A stretch of DNA of 64,000 nt from the NCBI GenBank assembly GCA_036346205.1, contig JARFJB010002039.1, positions 351,001-415,000 of the forward strand, read 5' to 3'. Numbering within the stretch: position 1 is the stretch's first letter; each line of letters begins with the position of its first letter. Under the pieces are notes generated by a model. It made no database searches. It was not told the origin of the DNA and was given only the letters and a program-made list of their open reading frames with translations. Source of the DNA: Vesta saturnalis (Eukaryota; Arthropoda; Insecta; Coleoptera; Lampyridae). Positions 47,301 to 58,463 of the stretch are shown here, piece by piece. A program made the translations under genes and the position numbers.

Positions 47301-47895
47301 CTAACACTTTGAACACATATCCCGAAACAATTTGATGCTTATGGTGGGACTTATATGATCCTCATACACAAGTTTTAGGTTTAATTCATCTTGCTCAAAT
47401 AATATAATTATATCAGCTATATCATGTATTGATTGCTTTGGAATTTTACTGTAAGTTTGACCCAAATAGAAACAGTCAATATCATTATGCTTACCCATAG
47501 AAAAATATGTCCTTGTGTTATTTTGCTTTTCACAGGCGATATCATCGAATATAAAAATAGAGTTTGATTTTGCACAAGTAGGCTCGATCACATCTTGATT
47601 ATCACTGAACGTAAAATAACCTATATCCTTCATTGGAAATAAGATTTTCTGTAAAAGTTTGTACTTGTTTTGTTTTAATGGCTATCATTGAGTATACGTA
47701 TACATGTTTACATTTCAAACCATTTTTCTCAGTAAGCAGACTGCTCATTGCGTTTGTTTTACCGAAATTGGAGGGGCCGCCTATAATACCACGTATACTA
47801 TTAGGAAATAAATTGTCATGTTCTAAATTAATAGACTTTTCATCAAAGTCATGTGATTGAATTGGAAGTTTTTGTTTCTGAGCAAGTACTTACAT
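47301..47895 (-). pseudogene. virus-derived FtsK/HerA-type packaging ATPase, broken
   Basis: Minus strand. A P-loop GGPSNFGKTN (Walker A, 47752-47781) is followed by LKCKHVYVYS. After a frameshift near 47633 comes a Walker-B-like SIFIFDDIAC (Asp-Asp at residues 30-31 of the second open stretch), then CFYLGQTYSKIPKQSIHD. The order and length resemble the genome-packaging ATPases of Polinton/Maverick and adintovirus-like elements, which pump viral DNA into the capsid. The N-terminal start is not clear because a stop lies upstream. It is the last gene of a minus-strand series of capsid and virion genes. The frameshift makes it non-functional. Confidence 0.75.
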
Positions 47896-48039
47896 CGTTA
47901 TTGGATGAAATAAAACTAAACGAATAATTACAACATCTTTATTTATATACTAGACATACAGAGTACATATTACAATAATTATACTTTATTCACTTCTCCA
48001 GTGAGTGGGTTTTACTGCATAATAGTAATAATAGAATTT
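47896..48039. other. short spacer between viral remnants
   Basis: AT-rich gap between the ATPase and the capsid-protein remnant; no coding recognised. Confidence 0.4.
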
Positions 48040-48693
48040 TTACAACAAGTTAAGTTTGGCAACATCACTAAGTGTTAAGTGTGGTACTTTCCATTGCATT
48101 CTATATAATGTTATTGCTGCATCAACGTCACCATAATTGCAGTTTGTATCACTTCTAGATCGAATTAAAATCAACTCTTGCCGCATATTCACGATTACTT
48201 GACGATTATCTTCCATTATTCCAAATACGTGATTCAGTGGTATGCGTACTCCATTTTGCTCATCGAATTCTATTTGTAATGATTCTTCATTGTTTGGTGA
48301 ACACCCCAAATGTCTTAGTGCTTTTCCCTCGCTTGTCGGATAAGAAACATGTCCTTTAAGTGCAGACGTTGTGATTTCTGCAAACGTTTACTCTTTGACC
48401 AGCTAACTCATAACGAATTTCTTCGAAAAGGAAGTTGGGGAATTATTGGTTAAGTTGTATGATTTTCTTTCATCCTATTTCTTGAGCTGAAGATTGCCTT
48501 CTATGTACAGAAAACTATTGTAAGTAGCCGCAATTAGATCGTGACTTTGAATTAAGACGCGTATTTCTTCAGAAGGTCTATATTTTGAAGATGTTAACCG
48601 TAATGAAGGTTGGTGACTAATTAATGACACTATAGGAATGATGTCTTTTATATGAATTTTTGAAATTGGTCCTTGATTAATTCTGAGACCCAT
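48040..48693 (-). pseudogene. virus-derived major-capsid-like protein, internally deleted
   Basis: An N-terminal open stretch from ATG 48693 (MGLRINQGPISKIHIKDI; SHQPSLRLTSSKYRPSEE) and a C-terminal one (48309-48040: VRIPLNHVFGIMED, ELILIRSRSDTNC, YRMQWKVPHLTLSD) are separated by about 165 bp of frame-broken sequence. The two halves look like the start and end of the jelly-roll capsid protein that accompanies this ATPase in insect endogenous elements. The product would be near 220 residues, much shorter than usual for a major capsid protein, so the middle is probably lost. The identification rests on motif memory and context; a structure-based search would settle it. Confidence 0.55.
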
Positions 48694-48739
48694 ATTCTTT
48701 TATTTCTAAACGTGCTGTAAATGGTTCACTTTCACCAAA

Positions 48740-49363
48740 GTCTATTAATTCCCTTTTGATTAGTCAAATTAATTGTTATATTACTAATTATGTCGTTGTT
48801 TACTTCTAAATACTGAGTATTGCTTGGAGTTTTATCTAGGCGATAACCTGGGGTGGAACTGAAACGTCAATCTCATATAATACTTTTACAAATTTCCCGC
48901 TTTGATACGATCCTTTTATAATGTTGCACTCTACGTGTAGAGCGCAACATTATAAAATTATACATTATATGTATAACGCTTATGTATGTAAAATATTTAA
49001 TTTTAATATTTTAGACGTTTTCTTTAGTAAAATTGATCTCAAATGAACTATTTATCTCACATTTAAGTGCATTGTTGTTTGCCCTAATGATAAACTTTTA
49101 TGTGGGTATCTTAGATTTTAGATAATCGCTAATTTCATCTAACTCATATGAATCGTGTGGAATATCAATCACCCGCAAATGTGATCGATTTGTTCAAAAA
49201 TAAAATTTATCGTTGCCTGTATAAATATTTCTAATGCTGTTGCAGCCATAAAAAATCCAACCAATTCGATAACGTATTCCTTCCTCAAATATAGTTCTGT
49301 TGGTGGATAGAAGTTGTAGCTAGCTGTGTTACCAACACCTTCTAAACTGAATTTTATCGACAT
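48740..49363 (-). pseudogene. virus-derived penton-like/minor capsid protein, broken
   Basis: Starts at ATG 49363 (MSIKFSLEGVGNTASYNFYP). After frame changes, IDIPHDSYELDEISDYLKSK, ANNNALKCEINSSFEINF, VECNIIKGSYQSG, VLYEIDVSVPP and NDIISNITINLTNQ are read in order. This pattern fits the minor capsid (penton-type) protein found next to the major capsid gene in adintovirus/Polinton-like elements, where it sits at capsid vertices. Stops and shifts are present, and a local inverted duplication (48914-48957) interrupts it. Confident as a viral structural gene; less so as penton. Confidence 0.6.
48914..48957. repeat. 44-bp palindrome inside viral gene
   Basis: A 21-bp arm (TTTTATAATGTTGCACTCTA and one more base) repeats inverted with one mismatch around a GT centre. 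One arm is the coding sequence for VECNII; the other is an inverted copy placed beside it. Confidence 0.9.
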
Positions 49364-49450
49364 AACTGAGAAAATTTAAGGTTGTATTGATCATTTATAT
49401 AAAAATTGCAGGTATATGTGTCCGAAAGTAATTGTATTAAAGTCTTGATA

Positions 49451-49567
49451 TTGGTTGTAATTGAAAAATCTGGAACACAGGAACTGTGAGAGGATCTGTA
49501 ACAAACAAAATACACCCACGTACAACGTGTGTGGTACGTGGATGTATTTTGTTTGTTGGTTGTAATT
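49451..49567. repeat. hairpin-bearing insertion with 12-bp direct repeats
   Basis: TTGGTTGTAATT occurs at 49451-49462 and 49556-49567. Between them, 49501-49523 and 49534-49556 form a 23-bp stem with one mismatch around a 10-nt loop. The insertion splits the protease tail between two copies of an N-Y-N-Q coding segment. Confidence 0.85.
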
Positions 49568-49611
49568 ACAATACATTTTACATCCCCGAAAGTAGTTAAT
49601 CACTTCGATTG

Positions 49612-50328
49612 GTTTTTTTTTATGATTGTGGACCTGAACAGGCTAAATTTGGCCTATCGTGCTAAAGCACTCAGGAACACTTAGGAGGATGGATAGAGAG
49701 ATAATGAATTTCCAATAGATGCCTATGAACAGCTACCTTAAATTTTCTCATATCATATGTAAGAGGAAAACAGGAACTAGGGAGATCATTCCAGAGTTTA
49801 GAAGCCGTGTAGAAAAATGTGGATTGCGCCCGTTTGGTACGACAAGTGGAGATTTGTATTGCATACTGATGATGAATAAGCGAACCGAGTGTTTCTCGCA
49901 AAGATAGCCCGAGATGGTATCAAAGAATATAATTCAGCAGCACAATAGCCGTTGTAATAACGATAATGCAAAGAAAGAACTGAAACCATCCTTCTATTCT
50001 CAAGGGACTGTATGTGAGAAGTTAAGGACGGGTCATTTATAAGCCTAATCGCTCTCTTTTGAATACGATCAACGATATCGAGAGCGTATTGGGGAGCGCT
50101 AACCCAGAGGTGAACATTATATTCCAGATGAGGCCAAATTTGGGCCTTATACAGCAGAAGGAGTTGTCGAGAGGTAAAGTACCGCTTAGATCTGTACAAA
50201 AAGCCTGTTTTACGAGCAGCTGTTTTGGTAGCTGACAGAAGATGGTCAACCCATGAGAGATTTGAAGATACAGTCATACCCATCAGAGTAATAGAGTCTG
50301 AAAACTTAAGAACTGAGCCATTCATACT
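49612..50328 (-). pseudogene. 5'-truncated LINE inserted in viral protease
   Basis: 3' part of a Jockey-like ORF2 and 3' UTR, with a poly(A) tail (nine A on the minus strand at 49613-49622). Coding: SMNGSVLKFSDSITLMG, LSWVDHLLSATKTAARK, LLYKAQIWPHLEYNVHLW, DIVDRIQKRAIRLINDPS and LSLHYRYYNGYCAAELY; then a shift to YTASKLWNDLPSS. This is the best-preserved copy of the family. Target-site duplications could not be fixed; CCAAAAGATCGA and AAACCAATCGA at the two sides are only a loose match. Confidence 0.8.
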
Positions 50329-50569
50329 TACAACTGGAAATGATCGATCTTTTGGTGGTTGAAGATTATCGAAGCTATCACAATAACATACCTTTTTACC
50401 TCGCTTTTTGTAGCAAACCCAATGCGTACCTGGCCCGCTTTGGGTATCTAAGTTAATAATTCCTGAATCATTTTTCCATGGTAATTTAGGCATAAAAACA
50501 TCCCTAAAGTAGGGCACACTTTTGGTGTATTTCTTTAAATCAATATCTGTTAATGGTCTTTCGGGTAAT

Positions 50570-50865
50570 CTATTCAGTTTTTGGAAACGGGTTTAAGTAT
50601 AATGCACCACCACCAAATTTGTTTGGTTTTAGATACCGTGCACCGCCTTTCTTATTCACTATAGCGATAGATTCCATCATGCGATTATGGCGCGATGTCT
50701 CTTCTTGCAATTTTTTATCATTTTTAGCATCATTGACTGCTTTAGCAATTCCCGATGCGCTGCCAGCTAAAGCACCGATTGCCGATAATCCTGCGACTAA
50801 CGGAATAACCCTCCTAGTTTAGGTAAGCGGATTATTCTAAGAACTTTATTGTTGTTCTTGCCTCC
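50570..50865 (-). pseudogene. virus-derived glycine-rich core/pX-like protein
   Basis: Minus strand: RIIRLPKLGG, then (after one shift) VIPLVAGLSAIGALAGSASG, a small-residue hydrophobic segment, followed by IAKAVNDAKNDKKLQEETSR and a basic, Gly-rich tail (KKGGARYLKPNKFGGGALY). It ends at the stop at 50570-50572. The layout, a short hydrophobic glycine-rich helix plus a basic tail, matches the core (pX-type) proteins encoded beside the protease in adintovirus-like elements, thought to help condense DNA or act at membranes. Its start overlaps the end of the upstream PLA2-like gene, as in compact viral genomes. Confidence 0.6.
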
Positions 50866-51260
50866 CAAACTTTTTACTACACGTTTTGCCGTTGAAAGCG
50901 CCGACTTTATTGTGTCTAAAATTTCCGTTAAGTTTAACCTTTTTAGCTATTGTTTTGCATAAATGCAATGAATTTCCATCATTCTTCTTCTTGGATTGAC
51001 GTTTGCACCCCATTCCTAATTTTATCTCTGCTTTCATGGTGGTACCGACTGCTAAAGCCGCAGTTCGTTCACCGAATGTTGTTTCTGATGATTTAAATCG
51101 TTCCCAAGCTTTTTTTTGTCTACAATTTTATCTGCTTTATGTCTACTTTCTAAATATCGGTAATCTCTGTAACTGATATCATGAAGCTTGCACTGAGCAT
51201 CTAATTGATTAGTGACTAGTGATTAGAGTGTTGACTAAACCACCTACACTCTTTCACTCC
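50846..51260 (-). pseudogene. virus-derived PLA2-like protein, broken
   Basis: Minus strand: LDAQCKLHDISYRDYR carries a D-x-x-C-x-x-H-D core like that of viral phospholipase A2 domains (His-Asp dyad), then RHKADKIVDK. An A-run shift follows, and then AWERFKSSETTFGERTAALA and a basic tail (IKLGMGCKRQSKKK). It ends at 50846. The calcium-loop glycine motif upstream of the His-Asp dyad was not found intact. Such domains are known in parvovirus capsids and in proteins of adintovirus-like elements, where they act on membranes during entry. Frameshift and upstream stops make this copy dead. Confidence 0.6.
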
Positions 51261-51276
51261 CAAGATGGACAAAGCA

Positions 51277-51288
51277 GGGTATTTATAC
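51277..51288 (-). promoter_or_regulatory. TATA-like motif upstream of PLA2-like gene
   Basis: The minus strand reads AAGTATAAATAC immediately upstream of the first virus-derived ORF. In AT-rich DNA such a match is common, so this is only suggestive. Confidence 0.3.
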
Positions 51289-51299
51289 TTAAATCGTGA

Positions 51300-52444
51300 T
51301 CACAAAACGACTTCATTGCTCGCAAAATTAAAGTAACTTTTCTTCATTCAGGTAAATGAATCACATGTCGTAATGCGTTTAAAATTTAAAAAGCTTGCTT
51401 TAAGTAGAATTAATATTAGTCTCAAAATTTGTTAAACCGAATCCTAAAAATTATTAGTAGTGATAACTTGCGCATCAAGAAAATAATTCAACACAATCTT
51501 GTAAAAATAGTTCCCCAATGCATGCAAATATATGATTAGTCCCTAATGCTAAAAAGAGAAATGATATCTTGAAAAATACATTATGGAAATAATACAAAGA
51601 TTTACAAGTTAGATTTCAAATATGTTAGCAATTTCAATATTCAATTTATTTACTTTTGTAATTGTTTGTAGTTTTATATAAATATTTAATTTTTATGCTT
51701 TATTATTATTTATCGTAAAATAACGTTGAAACCGAAATACAGCTAAAATTTTCATTCAAAATATAATTTTTTAAAGTGAAGTACAAGTTATCAAGGAATT
51801 CGCATTAGTTCATATAAACAATGACATTTTATATTCGCACGAGAAACTGTCGATTTTCTGCATGTTGCATTTAGTACAATGCACCAACTGATTTTATTAC
51901 AACTTCGGCCATTTAATAATAATATTTTTCCCACAAGAAAATTCATGTACATTTTATATTCTTTATTAGAGATAATGCTGAATTGGCGTTTCAAGCTTTG
52001 TTTTTACATTATATAAATTGAAAGTTTATAAATTTCATAAAAGAAAAATTATAGTTTGGTTTGCGGACTTTCAGAGAGCGAGTGCTATAGACAAATGTCT
52101 GGTACAATATAAAATTCATATAAATGTTATATATATTATTATTTGAGATAAGAAAAAAATGCTGAATGAGCGTTTTTACACTAAATAAATTGAAACTTTT
52201 GGTCTAGTTTATATGATTCACTTAGTAGCAGAACAAATATAGTTTGGTACTTAACAATGCCTACTGTCTGATACCTGTGTAAAAGAGAAAATTAGTTCTC
52301 ATTACTTATGTTCTTATGCAAGTCTACAAGAGGCGTGTACATTGCACTTTCTTTACTGAGAATATCTATTGCTGATATCACAACCTTCTTACTTATACCT
52401 TCTTACTTACAGATTATGTTGCATTTATTATAATTCATTATACA
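51300..52444. other. AT-rich, degenerate ~180-bp repeats, no gene
   Basis: 51963-52090 and 52141-52270 resemble each other (AATGCTGAAT, GCGTTT, ATAAATTGAAA, ATATAGTTTGGT or TTATAGTTTGGT, GTCTGGTAC or GTCTGATAC in the same order), spaced about 180 bp. No polymerase or integrase coding was seen here. Confidence 0.45.
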
Positions 52445-52590
52445 AGGGTTTCATTCTTATGAGAATTTTTTCTTTCGCTGCATCGTACAGACCCCTTCCA
52501 ATTGTTCACAATTTTGTTAACGTTAACAAATCTACCTGCATATAAACTCAAAAAATTTATTCTAACATTTAGTTACATACTCATGTACAA
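52445..52590. repeat. direct repeat right of viral block
   Basis: Partner of 46590-46730, same orientation, about 5.86 kb apart. Confidence 0.75.
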
Positions 52591-52859
52591 TTTATCTCAA
52601 ACAGTTTTCCTAATTCCGTAAACTTAATCACACATTTTTTTTCAGTCATCACCTAGCATTTATGCAATACGTATTACACAATTGCATTTATTTTACTTAA
52701 CATTTACTTTACGCTCGTAAATAACTCTATGGACCATGCATTTTCGAAATTAAATTTTTTTATTAATTTTTACATATACATGTATAAAACTGCGTAGCAC
52801 AACAACATATTGAATCAACTTTAATTGTACATTACTACTTAAATCCGATTACCAGTTCC
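52591..52859. other. short spacer, no gene recognised
   Basis: AT-rich DNA between the right flanking repeat and the 106-bp tandem array. Confidence 0.4.
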
Positions 52860-53310
52860 ACATTCACTTCAAACCCTCTACCTTTGACCTTGCTGATGAC
52901 CTTCTCATTTCTATTTTTAGATTTGACCCTGAATAACTTCAACACAGAAATTCGTATTATGTCATCCAGGATCGCGGCCTAGTACTTTTTAGACCTCCAT
53001 GATGATCTTCAAATTTCTATTTTTAGATTTAATCTTGACTAACTTCAACACAGAAATTCCCACAATGTGGTCCAGGATCGCGGCCTGATACAACTTTGCT
53101 CTTGATGACGATATTCATATTTCTATTTTTAGATTTGACCTTAACTAACTTCACGACAGAACTTCATATAATGTGGTCAAGAATCGGTCGAGTACATCTT
53201 TGACCTTGATGCTGCTCTTGTAATCACGATTTTTAAATTTGGCCTTGACTAACTACCTTGATCGTCAACACAGAAATTCCTATAATGTGGTCCAGGATCG
53301 GTCCTGTTAT
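52860..53310. repeat. ~106-bp tandem repeat, about four copies
   Basis: ATTTCTATTTTTAGATTT begins units at 52907, 53013 and 53119, with a weaker fourth (GATTTTTAAATTTGGCC) near 53229. Each is followed by CTTGACTAACTTCAACACAG and CAGAAATTCC-type sequence and ends with GTGGTCCAGGATCG. Degeneration increases to the right. Confidence 0.9.
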
Positions 53311-53497
53311 TCGATTTCTAAGAATTGCAATAACTTCTAAGAATTAATGCATGACCTTGACTCAGTCAAATTCCAATAATTGCTTGAACAATGGAGCGTG
53401 ACCTTGAAAATTCAAACTTCCCGCCAAAATTTGATTTAGTATCGGCCTTGTATTACTTGAAAATTTCCCGCCAGAAGGGCGTTACTTTGACCTTGAA
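53199..53497. promoter_or_regulatory. cluster of TGACCTTGA (TCAAGGTCA) motifs
   Basis: Exact TGACCTTGA occurs at 53201, 53352, 53399 and 53488 in the same orientation. TCAAGGTCA is the known extended half-site of FTZ-F1/NR5A and ERR-type nuclear receptors. Some copies derive from the adjoining tandem repeat. No binding evidence exists here. Confidence 0.4.
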
Positions 53498-53716
53498 AAG
53501 GACCACTCACACCTTCAATGAACTTTACCTAGAAAATTGTAAGAATAAACTTTGAACTTGACGCGGGGAACACGTACGTGCACGGTGGTCCAGAAACCCC
53601 ATGCTATATGTACTCCCTACAGAATTGTAGATATTTTTAAATTAAGGAGAAGAAGATAATATATTCAATTTTCATACTTAAATGTTTTCTTATCAACACA
53701 AAAATTACGCACTAAT

Positions 53717-54976
<1,260 letters not shown>

Positions 54977-56297
54977 CAATTGTGGTCAGGGGAAAGTTAC
55001 CACTATTATTTTTCTATTATAATTCAATAGAAAATCATTGGCGTACAAACTTGATTAAAATGAATGAATAAGTGCTATCGCCATAGGCTGTCACTCTGAT
55101 GTTAATTTCAATAGATTATTCAAAAATGTCTCCAACTCATTTAAGTGAAGCCCAAAAATGTAGGGCTATCGCAAAATTAGAAGAAGGGTGGTCCTTACGA
55201 GCAATTACCGCAGATCCGAATGTAAGCCATGTATGCATTTTGAAAATAAAGCGAAGATGGGACCGACTGCATTCCTTGAGGCGGTTGGGCGGTTCAGGAG
55301 GTCATAAAGTATCCAAGACGATGAGAATTTGCTTAATTATCTCGGAGAAACTCCTTTTGCTATTGCTATAGGAGCTTGTCAAGAGAGGATTTCCCGGCAG
55401 TGTTTGGACTACACGTAGAAGAATTAAAGGAAGCGAAATTAATAATTATGCGGCTGCTAGAAAACCATTCTTAACGGAAGAACGAAGAAGAATTGCATTT
55501 CCGGAGGAGTTCATCAACCGTGATGATGATGATATTTGGAGTTACATTTTCTCACCTAGAAATTGTAGGTTTGAAGAAAGATACGTTCATCATTTAAGAA
55601 GAAGTGGAAGGTTTTCGGTTGATGTATGGACATGGATTTGTGCTAGCGCGCCAGGAGTTTGCTTTAAAATAGAGTAACGTTTAACGGGAGCGTACCATAC
55701 TCATATACTGGAAAATATAATGTTACCTTCAGTCACACAATTGTTTCCAAACAATTTCATATTTCAGCAAGACAATTGCCCAGTACATACCAGCAGAATT
55801 GTAGGAGAGTGGATACAACAAAATGAAGTTAATATGTATCTTTTCCCCGCAAGGAGCCCAGATACTAATGCAATCGAAAATATCTGGGACGATATGGCAA
55901 AAAAAGTTACTCGAGGAGACTTTCGACCGCGTAATGCCAATGAGCTCTGGGAAGCAATAGAGGAAGCTTGGGAATGTTCGAAAATTATGATATGAGAAAC
56001 TTGGTCTTATCAATGAATCGAAGGTTGCAAAACGTTATTGACAAACAAGGGGCTTCCACTAAATACTAAATAGCGTAACGTTAGTTAAATTAATGTAGGG
56101 ATTTGTTCTTCTTAATTGTTTAATTTCTTTGCTTTGAATAATGAAAACACTTTTTAAATTATGAAGCATTTTCAAATACTTGCATTTTGATACGCCACTG
56201 TAAATGAACGTCATATTAACATAAAAAGTCCTTTTACTCGGTTCAAAAAACGATCGCTAGATAAATGTAAGTGGTAACTCTTCCGTGGCCATAACCG
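54977..56297 (+). mobile_element. Tc1-type (DD34E) element
   Basis: TA sites at 54975-54976 and 56298-56299. The ends are inverted, diverged repeats: left CAATTGTGGTCAGGGGAAAG and right (reverse complement) CGGTTATGGCCACGGAAGAG, both continuing into AGTTACCACT. The 1321-bp length and single transposase ORF are typical of Tc1. Confidence 0.8.
55126..56069 (+). pseudogene. Tc1/Tc3-like transposase, broken
   Basis: ATG 55126 (MSPTHLSEAQKCRAIAKLEE) opens the paired-type HTH (GWSLRAITADPNVSHVCILK). After shifts near 55330 come SVWTTRRRIKGSEINNYAAARKP in pieces, then the core. The first-Asp motif is damaged (WSYIFSP near 55540). The second Asp is in FQQDNCPVHTSRI and the Glu in FPARSPDTNAIENIWDD; 34 residues separate them, so it is DD34E. 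It ends with RLQNVIDKQGASTKY and TAA at 56067-56069. At least two frameshifts and one in-frame stop (near 55676) are present. Confidence 0.85.
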
Positions 56298-57429
56298 TAC
56301 ATATGAAGTTATATTTGGTAATAAATCAAAAATACTAATGTTCTTAAGTGCATAACCCATATTAATTTAACACAACTTCTCACAAAAGTTACTAAACTAA
56401 GTCGTCATCAATAGTAACTTCACTTAACGTTACAGTGCTATGTCGCGAAGGAAAAGAATTGTTTATTTAATTTATATAAAACAACACAAAACTATTTCCG
56501 CACTATTAGACATCCAGTGGTAATCCGGTAAATAAACAGGTTCTGGTATCGTGGTTCCAGGAATAGCTTACCTCAAGACTACCGTACGTTCCTTTTTCAA
56601 AACGAAATTTATTTATTGGCAATAAATACTCAATGGCTAATTAGCCAGGTGTCTACCACTGAGGTTAGATAAGCTTAAGCACATGAAATAAACAGCAACT
56701 GCAGCAATCTGTTTGGTTTACTGATTAGAAAATTAGGTATGTCTATCCTAATAATACGAATAATTGATTAAAGCAACATAGAACTCCAATAATTAAATAA
56801 CAAATACTATAATCCCTCAACAATGATAAATCAGTCACTGACCAAGCTTATAAATTATTTGACTGAAGCCCACTTAAACTAACTGAATATACTATAACTT
56901 TTTCGTTATTATTATATTTCAACTAAATTTAAACACGAAAAGTAGGATGCATAAAATACGTTTTCCAGATACAATTGCCTTTACAAATGGGAAGAGTTTA
57001 ACAAGGATCGCCCTGTATAAAGCATGAATTTTTCAGTAGCAGGTCACAGTAAGCAAAAACTTCATTGCATTATGCGTTGGAAGCGAACAGCTGTATATTA
57101 TAACGAAGAATCAAATAAAAAAAATTATGAAACATGCATCTGGAGTGAGTAATATATGTTTATAAATCTTGGTTACTTCGAAAATAATAACTAAACGTTT
57201 AGGTGCATAACCTACCTTTTTAATGGAAGGACTAGCAAGTATTTGAAACAAATTCAGACATTTAGATTATAAAGCGTCAAGCCAGAAGTAAGCTATACGT
57301 AAAGTATTTATATAGGATTCATATGTGACTGTTGCATCCTCCAGGTCTCTAATAACTAGAAATAAGAAAATTGAATGTATACGTAGGTTGCAACATGACC
57401 CAAGACAAACATGTGCATGTCTGTTTTAG
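56298..57429. other. no gene recognised
   Basis: AT-rich spacer. Confidence 0.4.
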
Positions 57430-57970
57430 TAATGGGGTCTAAAAACTTGAAATCTGGGAAACACTGAGTTTTTTTAGCATTGAGAACTAGATTACTACTT
57501 CCCTATTCAAGGATACGTTGAACCCATTTGTTGGTTGAAATGGCTATTTCATCCTTAATGTCTTAATTTGAGGTAGCGGATGGATTATGAGTATGAGTAC
57601 AGGGAGTCGCCAGAAGAGCAATGAATTGGGTTCATCGCTGAAGAAATCAGATTACTTACGTATAGCAGAAAATGTATAACAGTTATCCCTGTAGCATGCC
57701 CATGTTAAAACCAATTTCTTTTGAAACGAAATTATCAACTACGACAATATTCTTCTTTTGTTAAGGAAACAGGAAACCCAGTTGATGAGCATATAAGTTA
57801 GCCAAAACGAGGTGAATTTGGCAAACTTTGTGAAATGTTTTTGAGATATCTAAAATTACTACAACCGTTGCACCGGAGCGTTGTAATGTATTGTTCCAAA
57901 CTTGAGTCACGTATAGAAGAAAATCACATGATAAAGGAGTCTATCTAAAACCGTATTTGTGGGGGTAAGT
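57430..57970 (-). pseudogene. LINE remnant, RT catalytic region
   Basis: Same family as 8575-9510. The DNA near 57785-57900 (GATGAGCATAT, CCAAAACGAGGTGAATTTGG) matches 8576-8690. Continuing on the minus strand, VVDNFVSKEIGFNMGMLQG corresponds to the RT segment before the catalytic loop, TQFIALLATP sits where Y-A-D-D is expected (catalytic residues lost), then DEIAISTNKWVQRILE and NLVLNAKKTQCF. It is strongly decayed. Confidence 0.65.
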
Positions 57971-58107
57971 AATTAACAGTAGACTACTTACCAATCTCCG
58001 ACCTTTCCTTCCTTCAGCGTTCGCTACTCTGCGAGGAACACCAACACCACCTCTAGTACAAGTATTTCTACACAGTTCCAATAAACTGATATAAACATTA
58101 ACAACTA

Positions 58108-58463
58108 ATAATAAAATACTTATCTTTTTTGGGATTTTTTAATGGTGTACTTTAAATTATACAATTTAAACGTTTCGATAACACTTACAGTTATCTTCGT
58201 CAGTAGTAATGTTTGTTAAAAATTGTTAAAGATGTAGTAAACAATTTTGTCAAATTTGAAAAATTCAAACATTTTTGAATTTTTCAAATTTGAAAAATTC
58301 AAACATTTTTGAATTTTGACAAAAAATTGTTTACTACATCTTTAACAATTTTTAACAAACATTACTACTGACGAATATAACTGTAAGTGTTATCGAAACG
58401 TTTAAATTGTATAATTTAAAGTACACCATTAAAAAATCCCAAAAAAGATAAGTATTTTATTAT
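58108..58463. repeat. near-perfect 356-bp palindrome
   Basis: Two ~175-bp arms, reverse complements with only a few differences, meet near 58285 in AAATTTGAAAAATTC-type sequence. ATTAACAACTAAT flanks it directly at 58097-58109 and 58495-58507. Confidence 0.9.

Larger units (their letters stand above)
49391..50568 (-). pseudogene. virus-derived adenain-like cysteine protease, split by insertions
   Basis: The N-terminal part (50568-50335) shows PYFRDVFMPKLPW, SGIINLDTQSGPGTHWVCY (His of the catalytic set) and CYCDSFDNLQPPK (acidic residue). It is then cut by a LINE (49612-50328). A C-terminal part resumes at about 49603 (INYFRGCKMYCNYNQ) and, after a 105-bp insertion, ends with YQDFNTITFGHIYLQFL at 49391. 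In adenovirus-type (C5) proteases a catalytic Cys precedes the Gly in this last motif; here the residue is Phe, so the nucleophile seems lost. The protease would mature virion proteins. Confidence 0.65.

Noticed and set aside
52860..53310. CRISPR-like array
   Set aside because: Units are ~106 bp, contiguous and degenerate, with no short-repeat/unique-spacer pattern, and the context is eukaryotic.
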